The position numbers were made by a program, and so were the translations under genes. Shown here in pieces: positions 27,892 through 39,740 of a stretch of 64,000 nucleotides of DNA. A model generated the notes under the pieces. The model was not told the DNA's origin. It did no database searches and saw nothing but the letters and a program-made list of their open reading frames with translations. The stretch's first letter is position 1. Every line of letters begins with the position of its first letter. The stretch covers positions 3,165,821 through 3,229,820 of the forward strand of contig NC_022997.1 in the NCBI RefSeq assembly GCF_000503895.1. The letters run 5' to 3'. This DNA is from Hyphomicrobium nitrativorans NL23 (GTDB lineage Bacteria > Pseudomonadota > Alphaproteobacteria > Rhizobiales > Hyphomicrobiaceae).

Positions 27892-27982
27892 AAAAAAGGG
27901 CCGTCCAGGGTATGGACGGCCCAAGTCTAGGGAGGAAACGCCCAAGGAGGGCAGTGATCACGCGGCAAGCCGCGTTCTCACA
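27892..27982 (-). ncRNA. Candidate small RNA copy 1, cuckoo/CcsR-like
   Basis: About 91 nt on the minus strand. Reading 5' to 3': hairpin CGCGGC-TT-GCCGCG, hairpin GCCC-TCCTT-GGGC, the CU-rich linker TTTCCTCCC, then a perfect 10-bp terminator stem (GGGCCGTCCA with its complement, 5-base loop) and T6. A heat-shock-type promoter lies upstream: CTTG at 28017-28014, 18 bases, then CATAGAT at 27995-27989. The linker is complementary to Shine-Dalgarno sequences, the hallmark of cuckoo-type RNAs. The 5' end is inferred. Confidence 0.7.
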
Positions 27983-28160
27983 TCATCAATCTATGCTGCA
28001 GCGCGGCAATCTACAAGCCCCAGGGGCGACGATCCGTGCTGCGATGCGCCAACCGAGGTTGTCGCGCAACACTGCCCGCCGCGGCAGCATCGAGTGCGGC
28101 CGTTATACCCTATTTTTGCTGATGTTTCCGTGCGCTACAGCGCCGCAACGGGAACCCGAC

Positions 28161-28257
28161 AAAAAAAGGGCCGTCCAGGGTATGGACGGCCCAAGTCTAG
28201 GGAGGAAACGCCCAAGGAGGGCAACGACACGGCGAGCGAAGCTCAACCATGTCGCAC
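28161..28257 (-). ncRNA. Candidate small RNA copy 2, cuckoo/CcsR-like
   Basis: About 97 nt on the minus strand. From the GCCC-TCCTT-GGGC hairpin through TTTCCTCCC and the terminator stem to the T-run (T7 here), about 60 bases are identical to copy 1. The 5' part differs in sequence but keeps a hairpin (GAGC-TTC-GCTC). A -10-like GATATT sits at 28269-28264 with CTTC 19-20 bases upstream. Identity only in the 3' half argues for duplication with selection on the CU-rich module. Confidence 0.68.
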
Positions 28258-28389
28258 TGCAAAAATATCGCGACCTGCGACCCGAAATGGAAGTGCAAAA
28301 AATGCAGAGCTGCCATTACGGCGGCGAGGGGCAGAAGGCGTGAGGTCGGGTGCCGCTGTGCGGCCGGCGCGTGGAACGCGATCCCTGTC

Positions 28390-28483
28390 AAAAAGAGGCC
28401 GTTCGTGCGAGCGAACGGCCCAAGTCCAGGGAGGAAACGCCCGTAATGGGCTGCGGTGGAGAAGCAGTCGCTCCCGAAACCGC
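28390..28483 (-). ncRNA. Candidate small RNA copy 3, diverged cuckoo/CcsR-like
   Basis: About 94 nt on the minus strand with the same order of elements. The hairpin GCCC-ATTAC-GGGC has a changed loop with a kept stem; TTTCCTCCC is conserved. The terminator stem is CGTTCGCT-type (GGCCGTTCG with its complement), covarying fully away from copies 1 and 2, and ends in T5. TTGCCG, 17 bases and CATACA (28518-28490) form a sigma70-like promoter. Compensatory changes in both stems support real RNA structure. Confidence 0.65.
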
Positions 28484-28575
28484 AGAATTTGTATGCCTCT
28501 GTTCGCGACAAGCGGCAACTTACGGCATAGTTACAGGCCGTGTTTATGGTGAATATGGTGCGCGCCCGCAACACA

Positions 28576-28608
28576 ATGCTCAGACCTTTCTTGTTCTACT
28601 CTGAGCAT
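28576..28608. promoter_or_regulatory. Inverted repeat upstream of hisN
   Basis: A perfect 9-bp inverted repeat, ATGCTCAGA (28576-28584) and TCTGAGCAT (28600-28608), with a 15-base spacer, in an AT-rich part of the hisN leader. It could be an operator or an RNA hairpin; no U-tract follows. Confidence 0.4.
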
Positions 28609-28682
28609 ATGTGTTTTGGTGAAGTGTACTTCGTCCTACTTTTGCTCTCGTCCCCGTTCAACTTAAGTCCCGGATAACAATC

Positions 28683-29489
28683 GTGAGTTCGCGCACCAAC
28701 GCCCGCTTCGAAGATCTCCTCGTCCTCGCCCACGATCTGGCGGACCGTTCGCGGGCCGTGATCCGCCCTTACTTCCGCAAACGGCTGGATGTGGCCGACA
28801 AAGGCGGGCCCAAGGGCTTCGATCCCGTCACCAAGGCGGATCAGGCGGCGGAACGGGCCATTACCCGGCTGATCCGCGAGCGGGCGCCCGACCATGGCGT
28901 CATCGGCGAGGAGTACGGGGCGCAGCGTCCGGACGCGGCCTACCAATGGGTGGTCGATCCCATCGACGGGACGCGCTCGTTCATCACCGGCGTTCCGATG
29001 TGGGGCACGCTGATCGGTCTCCTGCACGAGGGCGAGCCGGTGCTCGGCGTGATGGACCAGCCCTTTACCGGAGAGCGGTTCTGGTCGGGCAAGCGGGGCT
29101 CTCATCTCCAGGAGGCCGGCGGGCGGGCGAGGCGGATCCGCACCCGCGCTTGCCCGCGCGTCAAGGATGCCGTGCTGATGACCACGAGCCCCGACCTGCT
29201 GGAGCCGGGCGCCGAGACAGAGGCGTTCCTCCGCGTGAAAAAGGATGCGCGTATGACCCGCTTCGGCGGCGACTGCTACGCCTATTGCATGTTGGCTGCG
29301 GGTTTCGTCGACGTCGTGGTCGAGGCTGGGCTCAAGAGCTACGATATCGCCGCGCTCATTCCCATCGTGGAGCGCGCGGGCGGGCGCATGACGACGTGGG
29401 ACGGGCGGCCCGCCACCGAAGGCGGCCGGATCGTCGCCGTCGGCGACCCGGCGTTACATGAAAAGGTGATGAAGCTGCTCAATCGATAA
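28683..29489 (+). CDS. hisN: Inositol-monophosphatase family histidinol phosphatase HisN
   Basis: A 268-residue IMPase-family enzyme starting at GTG. It has the metal-site motifs PVTKADQAAE, GEEYG, WVVDPIDGTRSFITG and the late GGDCYAYCMLAAGFVDVVVEAGLKSYDIAAL. The SFITGVPMWGTLIGL form is characteristic of HisN, which removes phosphate from histidinol phosphate in histidine synthesis, a role this family fills in many alphaproteobacteria. Action on inositol phosphate remains possible. Confidence 0.88.
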   Translation: MSSRTNARFEDLLVLAHDLADRSRAVIRPYFRKRLDVADKGGPKGFDPVTKADQAAERAITRLIRERAPDHGVIGEEYGAQRPDAAYQWVVDPIDGTRSFITGVPMWGTLIGLLHEGEPVLGVMDQPFTGERFWSGKRGSHLQEAGGRARRIRTRACPRVKDAVLMTTSPDLLEPGAETEAFLRVKKDARMTRFGGDCYAYCMLAAGFVDVVVEAGLKSYDIAALIPIVERAGGRMTTWDGRPATEGGRIVAVGDPALHEKVMKLLNR

Positions 29490-29515
29490 GGGGGCGTGAG
29501 CGAGGCGCGCTCTGG

Positions 29516-30475
29516 TCAGGCAGCCGCTTCGCTGAGACCCATGTAGGCGTCGAAGGCCGCCCAGAAGCGCAGGCGGATGGGGTCGGCCTCCTGCAGGATC
29601 TCGTGGCGCGCCGACGGCAGCAGGACGTGGGTCCCGACCTTGAGCCCCACGGCGAAATCCTCGGCGGCACCGGACGAGACCACTTCGTCCTTGCCCGCGA
29701 CGAACACCATCATCGGCACGCGGACAGAGGCCGCGAAGCCCTCCGCCGAAACAATCCCCATGGAACGGTATGCCGCGCGAAGCCAGCCCACCGTGGGAGA
29801 GCCGAGGGCGAGGGCCGGCTCGGTGTCGAGCACGGCCTTGTTGCGGTACCAACGTTCGCGATCCGAGGTGAGGATGTTGCCTTCGAAGGGCCCCTGCTCG
29901 ATGGCCACATCCGAGCCGCCCCGCACGTAGTTGCGCGAAAGTCCGAGAAGGCAGCCCACTTCGGCATAGGCGCGCGCGACGGACTGCGGATAGCCCACCT
30001 TCTCATCCGCGAGCGCGATCATGGGCGCGGTGAGGATCATGCGGTCGAACCACGAGCCGGGCCGAGCCGCGTTGTGCAAGAGGATGTTGCCCCCCATGGA
30101 ATGCCCGAGCGCGATGAACGGCGGCGGGCAATCGGGCAACACGATCTCGCGCATGAACAGCGTGAGGTCGGCGTCGTACTCGGCGAACGAGCGGATATGA
30201 CCTTTGCGAGGATTGGCGAGTGGGCGCGACGAGCCGCCCTGGCCGCGCCAATCCATCGTGGCCACGGCAAAACCGCGCCGGCGCAAATCTGCCACGACCT
30301 CGAAATATTTCTCGGCAAACTCGCCGCGACCGCCGAGGAGGCACACCGTGCCGCGGCGGGGGCCGCGCGTGGCTTCCCAGCGCACGAACCGCAAACGCGC
30401 GCCGTCCGGCGTTTTCAACTCGCCCGGAACGGCGCCGCCCGGCACCGGATTCTTGGCCAACGCAACGAGCTTCAT
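29516..30475 (-). CDS. Alpha/beta hydrolase, lysophospholipase (PldB) type
   Basis: A 319-residue hydrolase with the Hydrolase_4 pattern: LLGGRGEFAEKYFEVVADLRRRGFAV, MDWRGQGGS, nucleophile elbow GHSMGGN, FVAGKDEVV and SARHEIL. Such proteins act as monoglyceride lipases or lysophospholipases. No signal peptide is seen. ATG at 30475 starts the conserved fold; a start 15 codons earlier would put the leader hairpin inside the gene. Confidence 0.82.
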   Translation of the reverse strand: MKLVALAKNPVPGGAVPGELKTPDGARLRFVRWEATRGPRRGTVCLLGGRGEFAEKYFEVVADLRRRGFAVATMDWRGQGGSSRPLANPRKGHIRSFAEYDADLTLFMREIVLPDCPPPFIALGHSMGGNILLHNAARPGSWFDRMILTAPMIALADEKVGYPQSVARAYAEVGCLLGLSRNYVRGGSDVAIEQGPFEGNILTSDRERWYRNKAVLDTEPALALGSPTVGWLRAAYRSMGIVSAEGFAASVRVPMMVFVAGKDEVVSSGAAEDFAVGLKVGTHVLLPSARHEILQEADPIRLRFWAAFDAYMGLSEAAA

Positions 30476-30500
30476 GGCCGGTCTCACCCCGTGTTTCCTC

Positions 30501-30532
30501 GCGCCGGGTGCAACGTGCAAATCACCCGGCGC
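30501..30532 (-). promoter_or_regulatory. Leader hairpin upstream of the PldB-type gene
   Basis: A perfect 10-bp inverted repeat (GCGCCGGGTG and CACCCGGCGC) around a 12-base loop, 26 bases before the chosen start codon. It has no U-tract. It could affect translation or be a protein-binding site. Confidence 0.35.
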
Positions 30533-30583
30533 GAAAGACTACCACGTCGTGACCTAGAGAACGTAGACCGCCGAGCGCGTCCC

Positions 30584-31147
30584 TCAATAATCGCGGACCC
30601 AGCGGTGATCGCGATAACGCGGGCGATGCTCACCGAACACCTTGTAGCTCGGGCGCGCGGAAATCAGCTCGCCGGAGCAACGGTCCACCCGAAGCGTAAA
30701 CGGACGCCCCGTGTCGTCGCGCCGCGCCTTGATGCGGGTGACGCCGCGGCGCGTGCTCCGGGCGTCGATGTCGGTCCAGCCGTCGTCCCTCAAGCGCTCC
30801 TCAAGCTGCCAGCTTTCGAGACATGCAAAGCGATCGACGCGCTTCGGCGGGAGCGGCGGAGGCGCGGCCTCTCCGTATACGGGCGGCGGCATGGGAACGG
30901 GATAGCCATCCTTGATCGCGCCCTTCACGTCGGCGGGGTCGTCTTTGTAGGACTGGTATTGCGGCGGAGACGTCCGCTCGTAGGTCTCGCTCTCGTAAAC
31001 GTATTCCTCGGCGTAGGGCCGATCGTTGTAGGGCGCGCCTTCGTCGGCGAAGAAGGGGTCGCCCGCGACGGCGCTCCCCGTAACGAGTGGGTTCGCTGCA
31101 AGAACAAGCGCGGCGACGACGCCGGCCGTAACGGTGGACGCTCTCAT
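30584..31147 (-). CDS. Secreted protein of unknown function
   Basis: 187 residues. A signal peptide (AALVLAANPLVTGSAVAG) is followed by a Tyr/Pro/Glu-rich central region and a C-terminal domain of about 80 residues. That domain has CLESWQLEERLRDDGWTDI...FTLRVDRCSGELI, resembling a PepSY-like fold with two cysteines. It is probably periplasmic; I do not recognise the family with certainty. Confidence 0.75.
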   Translation of the reverse strand: MRASTVTAGVVAALVLAANPLVTGSAVAGDPFFADEGAPYNDRPYAEEYVYESETYERTSPPQYQSYKDDPADVKGAIKDGYPVPMPPPVYGEAAPPPLPPKRVDRFACLESWQLEERLRDDGWTDIDARSTRRGVTRIKARRDDTGRPFTLRVDRCSGELISARPSYKVFGEHRPRYRDHRWVRDY

Positions 31148-31342
31148 GGCTTACTCCCGTGTCTTACCCGTTGCTGAGCGCTTAACTCTGGTTGGGCCCG
31201 CAGCGTTCGGTTCAGCGCGCAGTGCCGTTTTCGAACGTCGTTCCAGCAACATGAACGGCACATGAAGGGCGCAGGTTTTGCTCCCGTCCGGTTAAAGCTG
31301 GCAGGATTGCAACACCTCATCCAACTCGCGATCGCCCACCCT

Positions 31343-31370
31343 CTTGAAGCCCGGCGGAGGGCTCCTAAAT
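31343..31370 (+). promoter_or_regulatory. Heat-shock (RpoH-type) promoter of hsp20
   Basis: CTTGAA at 31343-31348 and CTAAAT at 31365-31370, with 18 bases between CTTG and the -10. This matches the alphaproteobacterial RpoH pattern (CTTG, 17-18 bases, CYTATNT-like). Transcription would start near 31377, where the structured leader begins. Confidence 0.6.
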
Positions 31371-31377
31371 CCCTTGG

Positions 31378-31471
31378 TACGCACGCCACACGACGGGTGC
31401 GTATCCATCCCGCGGCCCGGCCTCTTCGAGGCGGGCCCCGATCAGTCGCTTCACATTGGAGGACTATTGTC
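31378..31471 (+). promoter_or_regulatory. ROSE-type RNA thermometer in the hsp20 leader
   Basis: Three hairpins in a row: TACGCAC/GTGCGTA (31378-31403), GGCCC-GCCTC-TTC-GAGGC-GGGCC (31414-31437), and a final weak hairpin 31444-31465. In the last, AGTCGCTTC pairs with GGAGGACT so that the Shine-Dalgarno GGAGGA is masked. The 5' strand contains TCGCT, the ROSE hallmark UYGCU, with G48 bulged opposite AGGA. Melting on warming would free the ribosome site. ROSE elements are established for Hsp20 genes of Rhizobiales. Confidence 0.78.
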
Positions 31472-31936
31472 ATGCGACATTTCGATCTCTCTCCGCTTTA
31501 TCGATCCACCGTCGGCTTCGACCGGCTCGCCCAACTTCTCGACAGCGTGGGCGGCGGCGATTTCGACGCGCCCTACCCGCCCTACAACATCGAGCGTCTC
31601 GGCGAGAACGACTACCGCATTACGATGGCGGTGGCCGGCTTCACGCCCGATGAACTGAAGGTGGACGTGAAGGAGAGCACGCTTCTCGTGCGCGGCGAGA
31701 AGAAGGCCGAAGCGGCCGACGCCGAGACACAGCGCCGTTACCTGCATCGCGGGATTGCGGCGCGCTCTTTCGAGCGCCGGTTTCAGCTTGCCGACCACGT
31801 GGAGGTGAAAGCGGCCGACCTTAAGGACGGCCTGCTGCATGTGGATCTGGTGCGGAACCTCCCCGAGCGGATGCGCCCCCGGTCGATTGCCATCGGTCAC
31901 GCGGACGCGGCCAAACAGCTCGAAGCTCAATCCTAA
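31472..31936 (+). CDS. Small heat-shock protein, Hsp20 family
   Basis: A 154-residue alpha-crystallin protein like IbpA/HspA of Rhizobiales. The N-terminus MRHFDLSPLYRSTVGFDRL is typical; the crystallin domain spans YNIERLGENDYRITMAVAGF to GLLHVDLVRNLPE, and a C-terminal PRSIAI gives the I-x-I-like anchor. It holds unfolded proteins during heat stress. GGAGG ten bases upstream fits, and is the part masked by the leader. It ends at a clear terminator. Confidence 0.95.
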   Translation: MRHFDLSPLYRSTVGFDRLAQLLDSVGGGDFDAPYPPYNIERLGENDYRITMAVAGFTPDELKVDVKESTLLVRGEKKAEAADAETQRRYLHRGIAARSFERRFQLADHVEVKAADLKDGLLHVDLVRNLPERMRPRSIAIGHADAAKQLEAQS

Positions 31937-31972
31937 CCTTTCCCAAGCCTAGCGTTTTCCTTCTCCTCTCCT

Positions 31973-32004
31973 GGCGGCGACAGCAATGTCGCCGCCTCTT
32001 TTTT
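31973..32004 (+). terminator. Terminator of hsp20
   Basis: A perfect 10-bp stem (GGCGGCGACA, GCAA tetraloop, TGTCGCCGCC) followed by TCTTTTTTG. Confidence 0.9.
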
Positions 32005-32155
32005 GTTTGCGGACGCAAGTGGCGGGAGGCTTCGCTCAATAAACGTTGTGGCCGTTGAGAGCCGGCGCACTTGCGCCGGGGGCGCGGTCGCGCCCCGAGC
32101 GCTGCCGCGCTGTTTTTGTGTGCGGACGCAAGTGGCGGGAGGCTTCGGATAAGTC
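31997..32155 (+). repeat. Dispersed repeat, copy C (two cores)
   Basis: Two family cores (31999-32042 and 32112-32152) share GCGGACGCAAGTGGCGGGAGGCTTCG. They end CTCAATAA in the first and GATAA in the second, the same two endings seen in copies A and B. Between them lie palindromes GGCGCACTTGCGCC, GGGGCGCGGTCGCGCCCC and AGCGCTGCCGCGCT. The first core shares its T-run with the hsp20 terminator. Confidence 0.78.
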
Positions 32156-32217
32156 CGCGCTGGCTCTTTTGGGCGCCGCCTATTTTTTGATCACAACTGA
32201 GCCGCTGTTTTTAAGCG

Positions 32218-32287
32218 TTCGAAACATGCTTGTGTTGCAGGATAAAATCTGCAACATTCGAAATGAAAGGTCAGCATTGCTGTCCTT
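32218..32287 (+). other. Structured AT-richer element upstream of gltB
   Basis: A nested inverted repeat: TTCGAA flanks (32218-32223 and 32257-32262) around an 8-bp perfect stem TGTTGCAG/CTGCAACA with loop GATAAAAT. Directly after is AAAGG-T-CAGC-ATT-GCTG-T-CCTTT (32265-32287). Further stems follow (CCGCCC/GGGCGG and GAAGCG/CGCTTC), ending at a terminator near 32466. A frame from ATG 32263 to 32451 (62 codons, with HCCPLCADP) fits the same span but has no ribosome site and weak codon bias. It may be a regulatory RNA, leader or orphan small gene. Confidence 0.4.
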
Positions 32288-32442
32288 TATGTGCAGACCC
32301 GCCCCAGACGGTCACTGTGTGGGCGGCTCTTGATGCGAACGAAGCGTTGCACGAATTGCCGCTTCGCCTGTGTTTTCGGAGATGGACTTCGGTGGTTGGA
32401 AAGCTGTCACGACTCGTGAGCGGTTGCCCCCCGGACGGCGCC

Positions 32443-32466
32443 AAAGCCTGATCAAATCAGGCTTTT
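32443..32466 (+). terminator. Orphan terminator in the gltB leader
   Basis: A perfect 10-bp stem, AAAGCCTGAT and ATCAGGCTTT, with loop CAA and an overlapping T-run (TTTT to 32466). No recognised gene ends here. It either ends a small RNA starting near 32200 or attenuates gltB, whose start is 145 bases on. Confidence 0.65.
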
Positions 32467-32610
32467 GTCCCGTGCCGCCCATTCGGCCGTGACGAAAGAC
32501 AGCACCAATTTCACGACCACGAGCGCACCCACTCCGACCGACGGATCGATGGGATGCCCGCAGACCCGACGCTACCGCCGGTCTGCCTTGACCACCCGAG
32601 GACTACAGTC

Positions 32611-37314
<4,704 letters not shown>

Positions 37315-37413
37315 GAGACCGATCGCGGAAATACAGCCTTAGATACGGGCGAAGCGAAGCAGGAAAAACTCTCTTCCCATTGGCAAGAGGGACGACGGAA
37401 AGAAGAGCTGGGT

Positions 37414-38853
37414 ATGGGAAAGCCAACGGGGTTTCTGGAATTCGAGCGCGCCGACCGCATGTACGAGCCGGTGGAAAAGCGCATCAAGCATTGGCACGAG
37501 TTCGTCGTTCCGCTCGGCGAGCCGAAGGTCAAAACGCAAGCCTCGCGCTGCATGGATTGCGGCATCCCGTTCTGCCATACGGGCTGCCCGGTCAACAACC
37601 AGATTCCCGACTGGAACGATCTCGTCTTTCAGGGCGACTGGAAGACGGCCGCGCTCAATCTGCACTCGACCAACAACTTTCCCGAGGTGACGGGGCGCAT
37701 CTGCCCGGCGCCGTGCGAGGCCGCCTGCACGCTCAACATCGACGACGTGCCGGTGACCATCAAAACCATCGAATGCACGATCGCGGACAAGGCGCTGGAC
37801 GCGGGCTGGATCACGGCGCTGCCGCCCGAGAAGAAGACGGGGAAGAGCGTGGCCATCGTGGGCTCGGGTCCTGCAGGCCTCGCGGCTGCCCAACAGCTCG
37901 CACGCGCGGGTCATGATGTGCACGTCTACGAGAAGAACGCGCGTCCGGGCGGGCTCCTCACCTACGGCATTCCCGACTTCAAGATGGAAAAGCAGATCAT
38001 CGCGCGCCGACAGGCGCAGATGGAAGCGGAAGGCGTGGTCTTCCATCTCAACGTGGCGGTCGGGCGCGATATCTCGGCTGCCGATCTCGATGCCAAATAT
38101 GACGCCGTGCTGCTGGCCATGGGATCGGAGACCCCGTTCGACTTTTTCGCGAACGCCCCGGGGCGCGATCTCGACGGCATCCATTACGCGATGGATTTCC
38201 TCACGCAGCAGAACCGGCGCGTGGCGGGAGAAGCGCAGCTTCCCGGCACCAAGGAGATCTCGGCCAAGGGCAAGAATGTCATCGTCATCGGCGGCGGCGA
38301 CACGGGCTCCGACTGCATCGGCACGTCGATCCGGCAGGGTGCGAAGTCGGTCACGCAGTTCGAGATCATGCCGAAGCCGCCTGTGCGCGAGAACAAGGCG
38401 CTGTCGTGGCCCAACTGGCCGCTCAAGCTCAGGGTCTCGACCTCGCAGGCCGAAGGCGCGGACGTCGAATACTCTGTCTCCACGACCGGCTTCTCCGGCG
38501 AGAACGGCCGCGTGACGGCGATCAACTACGTCCACGTGGACAACAAGCTCCAGCCAGTGCCCGGCACGGAGACGAAGCTCGATGCGGACCTCGTGCTGTT
38601 CGCCATGGGCTTCTCGGGACCGACGGACGGCGGCGTGTTCTCCGCGCTCGGGCTGGAGCCGGTCGCACGTGGGCGCTTCAAGGGCCTTGATGCCAACGAG
38701 CAGGACTATAAGCTGCCAGGCGGCGGCAAGCTGTTCGCGGCCGGCGATGTGCGGCGCGGGCAGTCGCTCGTCGTGTGGGCGATCCGCGAAGGTCGGCAGG
38801 CGGCGAGTGCCATCGACACGTTCCTGATGGGGACGACCACGCTGCCGCGGTGA
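37414..38853 (+). CDS. gltD: Glutamate synthase small subunit
   Basis: A 479-residue FAD- and Fe-S-containing beta subunit. N-terminal cysteine motifs [14 protein letters not shown] and CPAPCEAAC bind [4Fe-4S] clusters; FAD site [18 protein letters not shown] and NAD(P)H site [15 protein letters not shown] follow. It feeds electrons from NADPH to GltB. It lies 99 bases after gltB, in the same operon. Confidence 0.97.
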   Translation: MGKPTGFLEFERADRMYEPVEKRIKHWHEFVVPLGEPKVKTQASRCMDCGIPFCHTGCPVNNQIPDWNDLVFQGDWKTAALNLHSTNNFPEVTGRICPAPCEAACTLNIDDVPVTIKTIECTIADKALDAGWITALPPEKKTGKSVAIVGSGPAGLAAAQQLARAGHDVHVYEKNARPGGLLTYGIPDFKMEKQIIARRQAQMEAEGVVFHLNVAVGRDISAADLDAKYDAVLLAMGSETPFDFFANAPGRDLDGIHYAMDFLTQQNRRVAGEAQLPGTKEISAKGKNVIVIGGGDTGSDCIGTSIRQGAKSVTQFEIMPKPPVRENKALSWPNWPLKLRVSTSQAEGADVEYSVSTTGFSGENGRVTAINYVHVDNKLQPVPGTETKLDADLVLFAMGFSGPTDGGVFSALGLEPVARGRFKGLDANEQDYKLPGGGKLFAAGDVRRGQSLVVWAIREGRQAASAIDTFLMGTTTLPR

Positions 38854-38882
38854 GGCGCGTTCCCAGACGATGAGGTCTGGCA

Positions 38883-39140
38883 ATGACGATGCGCACGATG
38901 GGAGCCGTTCTGATCGCGCTGGCCCTTATGGGCGGGGCGGCGGAGCCGCCGCGCGACACCTCCGAGTGTAAAGCCGACGAAGTTCCTGTCCCGGACGAGC
39001 GGGACGGTGCCAATTCCCTGTGCTTGAGCAAAAGCGAGTGGGAGCGCGCGAAAGAGATTTGCGAAAAACTCGAACCGGGTAGCGATCCGCTCGAATGCAC
39101 ATGCCAGGACGGGGATCAGGTCGGCGCCTGCGGGGATTGA
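38883..39140 (+). CDS. Small secreted Cys-rich protein, unknown
   Basis: 85 residues. A short signal peptide ([16 protein letters not shown]) is followed by about 65 hydrophilic residues with six cysteines (SEC, SLC, EIC, ECTC, GAC), likely disulphide-bonded in the periplasm. GAGG lies nine bases upstream. It follows gltD by 29 bases and may be co-transcribed, without an obvious functional link. Confidence 0.65.
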   Translation: MTMRTMGAVLIALALMGGAAEPPRDTSECKADEVPVPDERDGANSLCLSKSEWERAKEICEKLEPGSDPLECTCQDGDQVGACGD

Positions 39141-39285
39141 TTTCCTGTGTCCCGGACCTCGCCTAAAGGTCGTATTGACCGTGATCGGACGGTTGTCCGA
39201 CCCTCTATTCTACCCTTGACCCGGGGCGCGGTCATACCCAGCTTGATAAGTGGAGCTTTGTGGACCAACCATCACGGGGAAGCAT

Positions 39286-39669
39286 ATGAACACTCCGCTC
39301 GAAATCTCGTTTAAAGGTTTGGATAAGAGTCCCGTCATCGAAGCCAAGATCGCCGAACGCACGGCCAAGCTCGAAAAGCACTTCGACCGCATGACCCACT
39401 GCCGGGTGGTGGTGGCGGCCCCGAACAAGCATCATCACAAAGGCAAGACGTACGAGATCAAGATCGACATCGGCATTCCCGGAGGCGCGCCACTGATCGT
39501 GACGCACGAGTCGGCCGTCGGGCAGGCGCAGGAGGATCTCAAGATCGCGCTCCGGGACGCTTTCGACGCGGCCGACCGCAGGCTCCACGAGATCGTCGAC
39601 AAGAAGAACACCGCCTCCCGCGCCGAGCGCAACAGACGGCGCCCGCAGAAGCCGACGGATCTGGATTAA
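39286..39669 (+). CDS. hpf: Ribosome hibernation factor (HPF/RaiA, short form)
   Basis: A 127-residue protein of the sigma54-modulation/HPF family. It has PLEISFKGLDKSPVIEAKIAERTAKLEKHFDRM, HKGKTYEIKIDI and DLKIALRDAFDAADRRL. It binds ribosomes in stationary phase and lacks the long-form C-terminal dimerisation domain; a basic tail (RAERNRRRPQK) replaces it. ATG at 39286 follows GGGGAA. It has its own terminator. Confidence 0.88.
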   Translation: MNTPLEISFKGLDKSPVIEAKIAERTAKLEKHFDRMTHCRVVVAAPNKHHHKGKTYEIKIDIGIPGGAPLIVTHESAVGQAQEDLKIALRDAFDAADRRLHEIVDKKNTASRAERNRRRPQKPTDLD

Positions 39670-39688
39670 GTCATTCCAACGAGGCGAC

Positions 39689-39722
39689 GCGTGCAGGGCC
39701 AACGGCTCTGCACGCTTTTTTT
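39689..39722 (+). terminator. Terminator of hpf
   Basis: Stem GCGTGCAG-g-GCC with GGC-t-CTGCACGC, loop AAC, followed by T7. It is a textbook intrinsic terminator. Confidence 0.93.
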
Positions 39723-39740
39723 GTGCCCGACGAGAGCTGT

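Noticed and set aside
28249-28446. A 65-codon Cys-rich plus-strand frame (MSHCKNIATC...)
   Set aside because: It overlaps the terminator of small RNA copy 3, has no ribosome site, and its C-terminal part is just the translated repeat also present at copies 1 and 2.
27892-28460. CRISPR-like array
   Set aside because: Three repeat units only, unequal spacing (about 270 and 230 bases), and the repeats end in intrinsic terminators.
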